From assembly GCA_025618425.1 (NCBI GenBank), contig CM046844.1:19502324-19566323 (forward strand): DNA of 64,000 nucleotides, in the 5' to 3' direction. This DNA is from Heliocidaris tuberculata (taxonomy: Eukaryota > Echinodermata > Echinoidea > Camarodonta > Echinometridae). Shown here piece by piece: positions 11,531-24,119 of this stretch. Every line of letters starts with the position of its first letter. The stretch's first letter is position 1. The position numbers were made by a program, and so were the translations under genes. The notes beneath the pieces are model-generated. The model saw nothing but the letters and a program-made list of their open reading frames with translations, was not told where the DNA came from and did no database searches.

Positions 11531-12099
11531 ATTTGTCAACTTTCCCCATAGACGGACGGTGCATGTAATGGTATGACTGCATATCTGGAACAAGGGGTCC
11601 GTTCGAGCGCATGAATTGCAACCATCAGTCTCCACCCTAGATTCTAATGTTTTTCCTCTATTTCTCCTCTATTTCAACCATATTTTACTCTTATAGTATT
11701 TGGATCCCTAATTACTATGTAAATATTACTTTCCTACAAGCTAACAGTAAGTTAGAAGACATGTAACTTTTACAAGTCAAAATATTAGGACTTACCTAGC
11801 TGATAGCTGATACTGTACGTCCAGCCCATGTATAGTCTACACAGTATGCACGTGTATACAGTCGACTCTATAGATCTACTGAAATTGCGAGAATCAAACT
11901 TTGCACTCCGAATCTGACACTCTATTAAAGGCTTCCGGGGTCAATTCTTGGAAAAGCTAGTAGCCCTTCGGAGCAATCTTTTGAGATTGGATTTATTCAA
12001 ATATCTCCTCGCGAAGATGAATTGAGCACGCGAGCACAGTGAGGACAATGGGTGGAAACTATTCAAATGATGTCCAAAAACTCTATTTCATGAATATTC

Positions 12100-12184
12100 A
12101 TTATTTCGATTCAAGATGGCTGATAACAGTTCCAGTTGAAGATCAGTCAGTTGGAACAAAAACGCAACTTTCTAAGAAGCTGTC
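12100..12184 (+). promoter_or_regulatory. Probable DDI promoter and 5' noncoding exon
   Basis: The stretch TTCAAGATGGC near 12,110 has the CAAGATGGC core of YY1-type sites found at many transcription starts. The following sequence ends in CTGTC with GTAAGT at 12,185, a strong splice donor. A pyrimidine-rich tract and TACAG acceptor lie at 12,510-12,539, so an intron 12,185-12,539 would join this leader to the exon with the DDI start codon at 12,584. A 7-codon upstream frame (12,116-12,139) overlaps the ATGGC motif. All inferred from motifs; no transcript evidence. Confidence 0.4.
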
Positions 12185-12583
12185 GTAAGTACATGTAGAC
12201 CTCCAAGGTACCTATTTTCTGAATGTTCATCCATTGTAGTTTCTTTTAAACTTCTAATCGCAGTTAATTGTTCTTGCACTGAAGCTATGAAAAGGAAATA
12301 CTTGGCTTCAGGGCATTATCGTCTCATTTTGACCGCACCGACCAGTATTACGATGTACTATGGCATGTAAGATCATTCAGTCTCAATGTACAGAGGTCAG
12401 TGGAGCCAGACGTCGTAGTCTCAGTGGAACAACCGATGATACAGAGAGACTGAAGCTTTTGATTGATCACTTGACAAAAAGCCAGACCTGCAGGCTCTGC
12501 TGATTTTTTCCCTTTTCTTTTCTTTTGTTGGTGGTACAGATCAAGCAAGGCAGAGTACAAACGTTACAAGACAACAACAAAAA

Positions 12584-15500
12584 ATGAAAGTGAGTGTGGC
12601 TAATTTGGAGGGCGCCCTCATCAGTCTAGAGGTGAGTCCGGAGATCGAGCTCGAAAACTTCAAGGTACTGGTGGAGATGGAGGCACAGCTGTCATCGAGT
12701 CAGTGCGTCATTCTTTTCAACGGCAGGCCAATGTTGGATATGAAGAAGACCTTGAGCGGATATGGTGTTGCCGATGGCGATGTCCTCCTGCTTCAACCGA
12801 TGATGATGATGCCCCCTCAGAATCAGCAAGCACCGGGTAAGGGACAGTTTCTGTTACTGCTTGTTTATAATTAAAAAGCTCGGACTCAAAAATAGGATGT
12901 GAATCAGTAGAACTGTGTTAGAGATATCAGGACAATTTTTTTCAACCCTTGATGGCAAATAAAAATTGACATACTTTTATTTAGAAGTGGTGGAGGCTTT
13001 TAAAAGTGGCATGTCCATCTACATGGGTGCGCAGAGGTCCTCCCAGAGCCATCCATACATAGAGTTTGGCCAACTCTGCTCCAGTGGGTAACAATATGGC
13101 AGCATGATGCTTTGTTAGGCAAGCATGTAACAAAGGAATAAATGCCATGTTGTGCCAAACTGAAACCGGGTTGGCCAAACTCTGTGTATGGATGGCTCTG
13201 GGTCCTCCTATGCCACCACCCCTCCCTCCCTCTCCCTTCCCATTCAATATAAATTCTAGAATGTTCCTAGAAATACTAGGATGAGAATACATTTTCAAGA
13301 TTAATGTTCAACAGAAGTTGAGAAAACAGTGTGAAAATTACTTATATGTTCTCTGGGTTTGTCTTTGACTAGCTATAGTAAAAATGTGATTACATTTTGG
13401 CAATTTTTATGCTTTTTTTTTTTTTTTTTTTTTTGCTTTTGCTTCTTTCTTATTTTTTTTTTGTTTTTCCTTTTTTTGTTTTTTTGCTTTAATAATTTTT
13501 TTTACCAGAGCTCTTTTAGAACTTCCTAGGGCAAAATTGTTTACCGCACCCAAATATCTTTTTTTCAATTTGATGATGTTACTTGTTCCATAAGTCATGC
13601 GTTTACATTTCCTTGTACAGTACAACTGCCAGACTTTAGCAACGTAAGAGTACCAAGGCCCACAGGGGCACCAAGGCCGACCGGCGCAGGACCATCCAGT
13701 GGACCGGCTCAAAGGCCTGCTGCACCCATTGAAGAGGACCCAGCAAGACTGATGGAAATGTTCATGTCGAACCCTGCAGAGAGGGCCATTCTGAAAGAGA
13801 GAAACCCCCCTCTAGCTGAAGCGCTGGACCAAGGCAACTTACGTAAGTAATGTTTGGTTGCTATCGGCCATGGGGCCAAGATCAGGATTCTCGGTCTCAA
13901 GGTCTCAGTGTCTTGTCTTTGGTCTCGACCCTGAGACCTAACATGAAATAATCAGAAGTTTTCCTCCTGTCTTGGTCTCTGAACCCCTGGTCTTGACTAC
14001 GACAGTGGTTGCTGTTGATTTTGTCTGAACAATATTTATAGTTAGGCCAAGGGATAAAGGAAGAATGCTCTTGTAATAAAGCGTAAATGTCAGATACTGC
14101 ACAAAATGTCAAATGTTAGAATAAAGTGTAAAGAAGGCTCACTTCAAGTCATTTGTTTTTGCTTTGACTGCTGTAATTATTTTGAATGAGCAGATCTCAT
14201 TCACCGGAAAATGAACTGAGAAGAGATTTATAAGCAAAATTCAAAATGTATGTGTGTTGAATAGAGTCGGCTAGCACTAGCTTAGAAATGGCTGTTTATA
14301 CAGTGTGAGTCAATAAAAAGGAAACCCATATTCAAGCCCCCAGTATCTTAAAAACCAAATGAAATTGCTGAAATTTATTATAATGGTATGATTTTTAAAA
14401 AGCGTGTCAAAATTGTCTTTGCTCAAGTTTGGGCTGAGTGGTGTTCAGGAGTGACTTTCATTATATTTGTGAGTGCATTGAACTGGAAATGGAGACCAGT
14501 CAACCAACCTTGGGTTGCCCATCCATTTCATTCAAAACTTGGGCAGAGGCAGATTCGACATGAATCAGCAAGATGTTACTGTTCAGCTGTCCATGGTAGG
14601 ATTTTAGTGACCAAGGTGTCAAATTAAAGGAGAATGAAACCCTGGGGAAAATCAATTTTAATGAAAAGAGAAGATAGAGAGAAGCAATTTTTATAAAGTT
14701 CTGTCAAAATCGGTTGCGAAATGAGAAAGTTATGATAGTTTGAAAAGTCTTAATTTACTTTCTATGGCAATCCTCAAATTGACAATGTTGCTACAAAGTG
14801 ACAGGTTTAGTAGTACAACTCTCCTCATGTTTTGTACCCAAAATTTCATATTTTCCCCATTATCTCTCAAGGTGCAGCTTGTCTCCTTCGTAGCTTATAT
14901 ATCATGGGAAAATGTATTTGACTCAACATATGTTGAGTTCACAAAAAGACAAGCAGCATCTTTAGAGATAATGGAGAAAATATGAAATTTTGTGTACAAA
15001 ACGTATAGAGAGTGTACTACTAAACCTGCTATTTTGAAGCAACATTGCCAATTTGAGGATCACCATAGAAAGTAAATTGAGACTTTTCAAACTTACATAA
15101 CTTTTTCATTTCGTAACAGATTTTGATGGAACTTATGAACAATTGCTTCTCTCTATCCTTTCTTTTCATTAAAATGGATAATTCCCCAGGGTTTCATTCT
15201 CCTTTAAAGGAAACATGATAAGCTACAATGTGAATATCTTTGATTAAATCTATATGTACTGTATTCAGGGTCGAGTCTGGGTTTCCGTCTTATTGACTCA
15301 CACAGTATAGTATGAATTTGAAATTGTGATATTACCAGCTGTCGTACAATTCCATGATATTTTGAATAAAACAATAGTTGTGCCTGTTTTCATTTGCTTC
15401 CTGCGTTGACCCTGATTTGATATACTGTGATTGTCCTGTTCACTGCTGCATTAAGTTTCACCAGAGTTTACCTGACATTACTAAATGTCTAACTCTCTAC

Positions 15501-16995
15501 TTATTCACTGCAGAAAAATTCACAGAGGTGCTAGATAAACAGCGCAAAGAGAAAGCAGAGCGGGAGAGACAGCGTATTCTGCTGCTGAATGCAGATCCTT
15601 TTGATCTGAATGCACAAACTAAAATAGCGGAAGCTATAAGGTACAGTATGAAAGCCAATCATCTGAGAGTTTTTTTTAAGAAACTTGTCTTCTAAAGGGA
15701 AGGTTGATCTTGAGTTCTGGGAAAGGTAACAAATAATTTGTGACCTTTTTCATTCTTAATTATGTTATTTTGGAAGATTATCATAGTAGATATGTCCCCT
15801 GAAAAGGGTTGCTCTTCATATGCCCTCACATTCAAAATATGACAGAAAGAGCTGAAATGGTCGGGCCGAAAATTTGTGTGTAGTCCCATATACACATTTC
15901 TGCGTGCAGTGCATGTGACTCTCAGCAGGATTGAGTCAATTTCTTATCATTTTGGTGATTCCAAAACCTTACATCATGCACCAATTCTTATGTGCTATAT
16001 AAAATCAACCTTTCCCAATTGCTTTGAGACAGTTTCTTTCACAATTCAATCTCATGACCAGAACTCAATTTATCTTTAAAGGTGCATTATATTTGTACAT
16101 GCATTAATTGGGAATATCGCCAAGTCCATTGTAAGCGAACTGTGACACGATCGATGCGTGTGGGAACTGCCGAAAGTAATGAAATTCTTTGAGAGAGCAA
16201 ATAAGGTAAAACCTGTAGCAGGGCTTGAAACTAACTGGTGCCTGTAAATATGGGCCCATATTTTATTTCCGGCCCCCTTATATTTCAAAATCTTAACGGG
16301 GAGCCCATGCATACAGACCCTAAAAATGTTGATCTGGACGCCCCTTGCAGAGAAAAAGAAACGATAGTGTTGAGCCCTGTTTTTAAAGGGAGCCACCGCT
16401 CGATATCCATGTACGTTCAATTTCATTCGCTTGTCCCTATTGCAAGGCCGTGCTTAACAACAATCTTGGAGCAGCGAAAAGAATTGCCGTCAAGGGTGGG
16501 GTAGTTTGTCAGTTGGGTTGTTCAGTTCGTCTTTCTTTGGTCGAATGCGTATCACTGCAATTGCGCGCTCGTTTACCGAAGATGTACGGCGATTCCTGAA
16601 TATTACCCGAGCCGGGCCAAGCTCCAAACACCACGACTGGCGACTTTTCGGTCCCTTTGATGTAAATTGGGGGGGGGGGGGTTATATTAAAATTTTGTCA
16701 TTTATGTCATTACCAGAACTTCAGAAAACTCAGTAACAATTTATTTATTTTAGATTGCAGAATGTAGAAGCCAACATGGAGACTGCCATGGAGCATGCAC
16801 CAGAGAGTTTTGGCCAGGTAGTTATGCTGTACATTGATTGCAAGGTGAATGGCCATCCTGTCAAAGCTTTTGTAGATTCAGGTGAGCAGAATCGTTTTCA
16901 TCATTGGAAAAGGCTGACCATTGTATGGGCTGAAGTTTTATCATGCTCTCATTTCTTTTGTTCAATTTATCTGTGTCTCTCTCTGTCTATCTTTG

Positions 16996-17035
<40 letters not shown>

Positions 17036-17194
17036 TCACTTTTTCTCTGTCAGTCTCTCCCTCCCCCCCCCCCTTTACTTGTTGACTGTTTTAATCCTTT
17101 CATCTCTTCTTTTTAATAGTCATTCATTTAGATATTCCCATGTCATCTCTCTTCTCTCTTTTCTCTCTCTCTTGCTATCTCTCCCCCTCTCCCT

Positions 17195-17246
<52 letters not shown>

Positions 17247-17577
17247 TATCACTCTATTTCTTTTACTTGTTGACGGTCTTAATCCTTTCATCTATTCTTA
17301 ATAGTCATTCATTTAGGTATTCCCATGTCATCTCTCTTCTCTCCCTTCTCTCTCTCTTGCTATTTCTCCCCCTCTCCCTTTCTCTCCTCTCTCTTTCTCT
17401 CTCTCTATCTCTTTCTCTCTCTCTCTCTCTTTATCACTCTATTTCTTTTACTTCTTGACTGTCTTAATCCTTTCATCTATTCTTAATAGTCATTCATTTA
17501 GGTATTCCCATGTCATCTCTCTTCTTCTCCCTTCTCTCTCTTGCTCTCTTCCCCCCCCCCCCCTCTCTCTGTCTCTC

Positions 17578-17612
<35 letters not shown>

Positions 17613-20600
17613 ATCACTCTATTTCTTTTACTTGTTGACGGTCTTAATCCTTTCATCTATTCTTAATAGTCATTCATTTAGGTATTCCCATGTCATCTCT
17701 CTTCTCTCCCTTCTCTCTCTTGCTCTCTTCCCCCCCCCCCCCCTCTCTCTGTCTCTCTTTTTTGATCTATTTCATATAACATACTGTTAAATTTCCTGCT
17801 GTCGTGTAATGTTGTGTACATCGTGTATAGCCTACCCTATGCTCACATGTTCATATAATACGATTCATCATCTTTATTTTCTTTCTGCATTGTTTTGTCT
17901 TGTTTTGTTTTGTTCTGGGGATATTTTGTTGTTGTTTTTGTGGTTGCTGTTGTTTTTTTTTAAATATTAATGTTGATAATAATATTTTTTCTTTACTCTG
18001 TTCAGGTGCCCAGATGACTATCATGAGTCAAGCTTGTGCTGAGAGGTGTAATATCATGAGACTGGTAGATAAACGATGGGCGGGCGTAGCCAAGGGGGTT
18101 GGCACCCAAAAGATTATTGGCAGGGTACATCTAGGTAAGAATTTTTTTTTAAAGTTTTGTTATGTTTTTATCTGGCACACCACGGAAGCCCTGTTTTGTG
18201 AACTTACATGTATATGTAAGAACTGCTGCAAATCTACAATGCAACTTCTCATAGCCAATCACATGCTATGATTTCAGTTGCAGACATCAATAATTGCAAG
18301 TTGTTCCGAATAAACAGTTTCATGAAAAGGGACCCAAATAGTAACAAGAGAGGATATTTACATTCTCTGATTCGGCAATCAACTTAAAGTAATGTTAAGT
18401 TCTAGTATGGTGATGAATAGAATGCTTGCAGAATGTAGCAAAATGTACATCAAAGTATGAAAGCTACAGATAATTTGTATCTGTCCGATGAATTTGAAAG
18501 CAAAAGTTAAACTGATAATGGCTATGTACGAAGAGCAAATAGGGTGATGAAATTCAGTCTATCAAAACTGAAATACAAAATAAAATTGTAGTCAAGTCCA
18601 CGAGCTGTAGGTCTGCATTCCCATATTAACAACGTGCCATTTGTTTTCCATCAGAACTGGATCGTGAGTTAATGTCTGCTCTAATTGGACATGACACTGA
18701 TATGAGGTGTAGTGCCTTTGCATTTGGTTTTTAACATCTTTTAGTTTTGCTCTTTTTTGAATTTTGCTTTTCAAAACTGCCATACAATATTTAAGGGTCT
18801 ATAATATTAATTAATATTTCTGACCCCGTCTTATAAAGAGTTGCGATTGATTCGAATCAGTCATAACTTCAAATTAATTGCAGCTGTGTACTAAAGAGAG
18901 AGGAGTTGCGATCGATTTCGAGTTGAGATCGGTTTGAATCAGTGGCAACTCTTTATAAGACGGGGCCCAGTCTTTAAAATATAATTGAGAGTAACTCATT
19001 GTGTCATCTGTTCTTGCAGGTCAGATTCAGATTCATGATGTCTACCTCCAGTCGTCATTCTCAATCCTGGAAGATCAACCAATGGACATGCTTCTTGGTC
19101 TGGATATGCTCAAAAGACATCAGGTAATCTTTCAACAGACTGTATAGTGATGGGACTTTTTGCCATGTATTCCTGGAGCTCTGAAGTGGAGGTGGAGTGG
19201 TGCGCTAAGCATTACATAGCGCTTATGTAGTGCCATAATGTCCATTAAAGTAGCTCATAGTACAGAAACAAATATTCGCCCCTTCGATACTACCATAAAA
19301 TAGACCGAGGAAGAAAATTCTGGTAGTATCGAAGAGGCAATTATTTTTTTCTGTACTATGAGCTACTGTAATGGACGTTACAGCACTACATAAGCACTCA
19401 CGCTTAATCGAGCTTCGTACAAGTGCTTAGTCAACCTGGGGATTATATTTGTGAGATATTTAGTTCTTAGTTCTGAATGCTATATTTATGAATGAAAATA
19501 TTTCAGTACTTAAAGATTATTACCTCGATAGAGATAGAACACGGGCTAACTGTAGTCCCGTCCATTCCAATACGTGTGGTTTAGACCAGGGTTTTGGAGG
19601 CTGTTCATTTTTGTCTGTTGTTGCGCACAGGCCGCACCCAGACTTTGCGATCATATTTTGGGTGAAAACGGCCTTTACACCAGAAAATACGGTAGTGTAA
19701 TTCATCATTTAAACTGATCGTCTTTCCTCTGACAGTGCTGTATAGACTTGAAGAGAAACTGCCTGGTCATCGGAACTACAGGGACCGAGACACCATTCCT
19801 CAGCGAGGCAGATATACCAGTAGTAGACCGTACCAACCAAGGGATACCTATGGACATGAGAGAGGCAGAAGATAGGAGTCTAGCAGAGGCACTAGCAAAA
19901 TCAGTCGCAGAATCAGGTATTTGATACAAATCTACATACAAGATGCATTCATACAGCAGCCTGTACTCTTTTAGAGTAGCTTTACTAATACTGCCCCTAT
20001 GAAGCAACTTACTTTTTAGAATAAGAAGCTTTAATTGAGAATTATTGGGGCTGAGAAATCATAGAAGTAACCTGTTATTGGCTTTTAATGATAGTAAGTG
20101 TAGCAACTTGTGAGTAAGCACTTAAAGCATGCACTTTATGGTTTGGCATTGTGCCAACAGTGCTTACTTTCGAGAGTCAGCTACTCTTGAACATGAGACC
20201 ATTGTGTGAATATAACTACTCTAATGTAATGTGCATGAATTTTACATCCATACTATTTTAATCTATCAGATTTATATGAATGTACTTCAGTGAATTGTAT
20301 ATACATGTAGCTATTAAGTATAGCTTTCAATACCACATTCGTAGGTAATTTTGCTGCAGCTTTTATCACAAAGCATGGAGTGATGGTGTACACAAATTAA
20401 TGCAACTCAACTCAACTCAACAGAAAACCAGATTCTTAGATTTCAGATCTTAATCTTTCACAATCATTCACATGGTTGTTCAATCTGTCTCCAAATTACT
20501 GAACAATCATGCAGCCGATCAGCGTTTCTAAAGGCCTCCCAGGCAAAGCAGAAAAGGTGTTCTTTACAGATATCTTTGGTAAATTATTTGCTTTTCAGTC

Positions 20601-20880
20601 ATGCGCTCTGTCGTTCTTCATCCTCAATGTATTAGGCGGGCCTTCAACATCAGGATCAGGCGAAGGCAGGACCGTAGGGGCATCATCGGACTCCACTTCC
20701 TCATCGTCTTCGTCATCTAGCACTGCCTCTCGAATGTTTCCCGAAGCGGACGTCAAGAAGCTTGTCGATATGGGCTACACGCGTGAACAAGTCCTTACAG
20801 AACTCAGGAAAAGTGGAGGCGATGTGAACATAGCTATGATGGATCTCCTTGCCAAGTCAATATCGATTCCCAAACGGTGA
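12584..20880 (+). CDS. DDI2: DDI1/DDI2-type ubiquitin shuttle aspartic protease
   Basis: Cytosolic and nuclear retropepsin-like protease that binds ubiquitylated proteins; in animals it cleaves the proteasome regulator NFE2L1. Coding exons: 12,584-12,836; 13,621-13,842; 15,514-15,640; 16,754-16,881; 18,006-18,134; 19,020-19,123; 19,736-19,916; 20,636-20,880. All phases join cleanly to give 462 aa. Order: ubiquitin-like domain (about 1-76), helical domain including [10 protein letters not shown] (about 120-200), retropepsin fold with catalytic D242-S243-G244 in AFVDSGAQM and the flap-side motif IIGRVHL, a UIM-like [12 protein letters not shown] near 370, a serine-rich linker, and a UBA domain (about 416-455, [11 protein letters not shown]). 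The UBA domain is absent from human DDI1/DDI2 as I recall them but present in yeast Ddi1. An intron splits the DSG glycine codon. Orthology is certain; the DDI1/DDI2 label is nominal, since this is probably the single pre-duplication gene. Confidence 0.96.
13034..13209. mobile_element. Palindromic MITE in DDI intron 1
   Basis: Arms CAGAGCCATCCATACATAG (from 13,044) and its complement (to 13,200) extend through TTTGGCCAAC and GTTGGCCAAA, about 31 bp with few mismatches, around a 95-bp centre. No coding capacity. Confidence 0.7.
14628..15203. mobile_element. TTAA-type palindromic MITE, family B, in DDI intron 2
   Basis: Almost wholly palindromic 576 bp. It starts AGGAGAATGAAACCCTGGGG and ends in the complement, flanked by TTAA at 14,624-14,627 and 15,204-15,207. 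Internal blocks such as TTTTCCCCATTATCTCT recur at 48,786-49,111 and 59,376-59,954. Confidence 0.8.
15696..16074. mobile_element. TTAA-type MITE, family C, copy 1 (DDI intron 3)
   Basis: About 380 bp matching the reverse complement of 56,528-56,898, including GGACATATCTACTATGATAA read on the minus strand. Ends are inverted (CTTGAGTTCTGG and CCAGAACTCAA). Right flank is TTAA (16,075-16,078); the left flank has mutated to CTAA. Confidence 0.75.
16975..17770. repeat. TC-rich minisatellite in DDI intron 4
   Basis: Four copies of a roughly 185-bp unit start near 17,077, 17,267, 17,451 and 17,632. Each combines a unique part (TTAATCCTTTCATCTATTC, AGTCATTCATTTAGGTATTC) with a variable (CT)n tract and short poly-C runs. 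The serine/leucine-rich open frames here are products of the (CT)n repeat, not genes. Confidence 0.9.
18822..18967. mobile_element. Palindromic MITE (GGCCC class) in DDI intron 5
   Basis: Arms GACCCCGTCTTATAAAGAG and CTCTTTATAAGACGGGGCC, with GCGATTGATT and ATCAATCG-type blocks inside. Related to 60,695-60,855. Confidence 0.75.
19205..19408. mobile_element. Palindromic MITE in DDI intron 6
   Basis: Long complementary arms containing GTAGCTCATAGTACAGAAA and CTTCGATACTACCA with their complements around a 10-20 bp centre, roughly 90 bp per arm. No coding capacity. Confidence 0.7.
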
Positions 20881-21861
20881 CCCACTTGCTAATGTGAACA
20901 ATGCCCTCAGCAGGATTTCATTCCGAGCATTTGTAACAAGTTTTGATATAATCCAATTACTTTTTTCTTTCCCTGATATGCCAGTATCTCAGCAATTCAA
21001 GTGCTTCCAACTGCTTTTAACCTCAACAGCGATATGTTCTTTACAAGAGTCGCCGATGTCAATTTGGTTATTATTACACTTTATGTATGTGTGTATTACC
21101 CCTCCCCCCAAAGCAGCTGGGATACCGGTAGTTGACCAACTCTCTGCCATGTAATGACAAAATGTAGTTAAAACATATGCACAAAGTAGAGCCGCTTTAA
21201 TTTGAACAAATTGAATTCTAAGTTGTGTTTTAATTGTTGCCAAACATTTTTTACATGTACACATTTGGGCTATTCTGTGCAATGTATCCTGTACAACCTA
21301 TGGGTATGTCTTCTTTCCATATATTTCATTAAAAAATGCCCCCCAAAATATGAAAAATCTTTCGATATGACCATTGAATAACAAATCTTTCTGCTATTAC
21401 CACCTATAATCATAGTCATATCAAGAGATTTTTCATTTTATATATATGGATAAATGTCATATGGCGTACAGGACGCTCTGCACGGAATCACCCATTTGGT
21501 AATTGTGCATTGTGTTTAATACCTTGAAGGGAATTCTATTGGGATAGGCATGATAATCTGCTTTTGAAAATTGATAAATATGGTCTAAAAATATGTGTAG
21601 AACTTGAGAAAAATTCAGGAAAGCTTTAGGCAAATAGGGAAACTGATCACAATTATTATTTGGGGCAGAAGTATAGGAAGCAAGCAGATCCCTTTAGAGA
21701 GGTTTGAATGGCTTTATTATTCTGAAATGATTACAGTGGTGGCTTTATGATTTCTCAAGCACATGAGGATCCAGTAGACAAGTTAACATAATGTTGTTGA
21801 TAGCTGAGCCTTTTCGTTTGAAGTAGCTTTAATTCACATCGAGTACCCTTTGGCAATACAA
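20881..21861. other. DDI 3' region, no further gene
   Basis: Follows the DDI stop codon and probably holds the 3' UTR. I could not place a polyadenylation site with confidence. No coding exon or clear repeat. Confidence 0.4.
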
Positions 21862-22725
21862 GGGAAACTCGATATAATGAGGCCTTCAGGACCAAAGGAT
21901 TTTCCTCGTTATAGCCGTTATCTCGTTATATCAGAACATACATTAAAATGCACATATGGGACAAGATTCTACATGTACACTTATAATGAATGTACCTATT
22001 CTTCTGCCACCGCTTTTGTACTCGAGTGAAAGCTATGAAGGCTTTGATAATATGTTAATTCTCGAATTAGCTAATAGAATATCAGATCATGTCGGAAAAT
22101 GCATTAAAAGCGTTGTTTTCAGACACTAAGCTACCAAATAAGAGTCAAGTCTATCACACTTCTACATTGAATATCAGGACTGCGCCTCTACTGTCAGCAT
22201 AGCGCATGCTCACGGTATGAAAAAAAACCTCTCATTCACACTTTGGGGGCCGGTCTCGCTGCGCTGTGATATGAATAAAAAGACGCTCCTTGCGCTGTGT
22301 TACAGATAAAAAGATGCTACCTGTACTGTGATACAAATAAAAAGATGCTGCCTGCGCTATGTGTGTGACACAAATGAAAGACGCTGCCTGCGCTTTGCAT
22401 CACGATCAACTGCGGCCAACTAAATACAACAATACATGTATCTCTACTATATGCTCTTCAGCTGCATGATTTTTGTCCATTCGAGGCGCAGTAAAATTTG
22501 CTTGCTCGTTACAATGGGAATGATTACCAATCTTTTTCTTTGTTTTAGAGGCACGAGATTTAGCTCATTATAACCGATATCTCATTATACATGTAGCCGA
22601 CCTCGCTATAAAGGTTCGTGCCGCCATAGAATTACACGCAAGTAAATTTGGGACCGTGACAACGTTCTCGTTATAGCCATTACCTCGTTATTGCCGACCT
22701 CGTTATGTCGAGTTTCCCCTGTGCA
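21862..22725. mobile_element. pogo/Tigger-like nonautonomous transposon
   Basis: Ends are inverted repeats: AAGGGAAACTCGATATAATGA on the left and the complement of CAGGGGAAACTCGACATAACGA on the right, with further CTCGTTATA blocks inside both ends. CAGTGGAAACTCGTTATAA-type ends resemble pogo/Tigger elements of the Tc1-mariner superfamily. No transposase frame in the 860 bp. Confidence 0.6.
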
Positions 22726-23647
22726 GAGTTCTTAACACATTCCCATGTTGCCAACAATTCTTTTACAGAAAAGTTTATCCCATATATTTGAGTGTTGCAC
22801 CACACAATTAAATAGCTCTTGCTACACACATTGAATATTGTTCTTCATATCCAATATGCTTATATTCTTCTTTTGTTGTATGATTAAAGATGATGGAAGG
22901 AACTATATACACTACAGAAGAAGTAATAACAATTTTCTTTTTTCTTTTTTTTGTCACAGTGACATGATGTGCACATCAATATGTACATGTAGCCTTAGAG
23001 AACCAAAGAAAAATGTGTTATGGGTAATTCATGTGCTTGCAATATTTTTTGTTGTTGTCCGTCAGTCCATTTTTTTCACTGAATTATGAAGCAAATGATT
23101 TTTTTTTTAAATGTAATGATACAGTGTAACTACAGATAATTGTTGGAAGCATATCAGACTCAGAAGGGGCTTTCGTCTTTCTCTTTTCTTTTCTTTTTTT
23201 TGGGGGGGGGGAATTCTTGTTTGCAATGGTTTCCTCTGAAGATTTTTTTATTTTGAACCCAGTGCAAAACAGTGGTTGGAAACATAAGGACACCTTGTGT
23301 GTTAGATGTCAGTTCATGCCCGAAATTCAGAAGGCTTGTTTTGGAATCGGGCAATGGAGGGAGTTTGAATGATGCATGATTTTTAGCAGTTACCAAGTTT
23401 TGAGATCTTGTGAGACCAAACAGCATTTTTGCCCGAGCTGTGTGATTTTATTCAATGAGAAGGGCATTCTACAGTGTATATTCTGAAATTCTTCGAGCAT
23501 TTTATCCTGCCAAAAGATTTTTAATTCTTAATGTTTTAGCAACTTTTGTTGTCTGTCTAGTGATTTTAACCATCAATGAGTGAGGTACAAGTATTCACCA
23601 TAACCCCATCATGCTACCCAGAATTCCTTTCTTCTTGTGAACCGATA
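22726..23647. other. No gene seen
   Basis: AT-rich sequence with homopolymer runs near 22,938-22,952 and 23,190-23,210. No coding exon or clear repeat. Confidence 0.4.
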
Positions 23648-23823
23648 GAGTGGAGCCTTGTTATAAAGAACTCTGGTAAAACAAAATTTTCTCTTCAATA
23701 GAAAAAGTAATTTTGCTGATCCCAGTTCTTTAATATATTCTTTTTTGTTGTTGGTTTCTATATCCTGATATCACAAAGTTATTTTCATGGTTCAAAGGTC
23801 CTCTTTAAAACGAGGTTCCACTG
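23648..23823. mobile_element. pogo-like short MITE
   Basis: Left end GAGTGGAGCCTTGTTATAA and right end AAAACGAGGTTCCACTG are inverted and resemble the 57,612-57,794 element; both also share AAGTAATTTTGCTG/GGTAATTTTGCTGG and a CAGTTCTTT/CAGGTCTTT block. Confidence 0.6.
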
Positions 23824-24008
23824 TGTTGTGAAAAATCCATTTGTAGCAAGGTAATATGGTGAAATACATGTAATTCTCAATTTTGATCAGTTTACGGATA
23901 TGCACCGCCATCCTCCACCATTGCATTTCTGTGGACAGAATTTCAGTTTTATCAACTCGGTCACAAGTGTGTATGGTTCAGAGGGCTGTTCTCTATCCGT
24001 TCACGACA

Positions 24009-24119
24009 GAGGCGGCAGAACGTTGGGCTCGGACAATGAAAGTGGAGGGGCACCTTTTGTCCTCCAAACGAAAGGTTCCCCTCCACTTCCATTGTCCGAG
24101 CCCGACGTTCCGCCGCCTC
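24009..24119. repeat. GC-rich 49-bp-arm hairpin
   Basis: The left arm starts GAGGCGGCAGAACGTTGGGC and the right arm ends in its complement. I count 45 of 49 positions complementary around a loop of about 13 nt. It stands out as GC-rich in AT-rich sequence. Overlapping 60-86 codon frames exist on both strands but show no domain. It could be a compact MITE or a hairpin-RNA source. Confidence 0.75.

Noticed and set aside
16755..17790. Long serine/leucine-rich frames
   Set aside because: They are translations of (CT)n tracts in DDI intron 4; only the first 128 nt (16,754-16,881) are coding.
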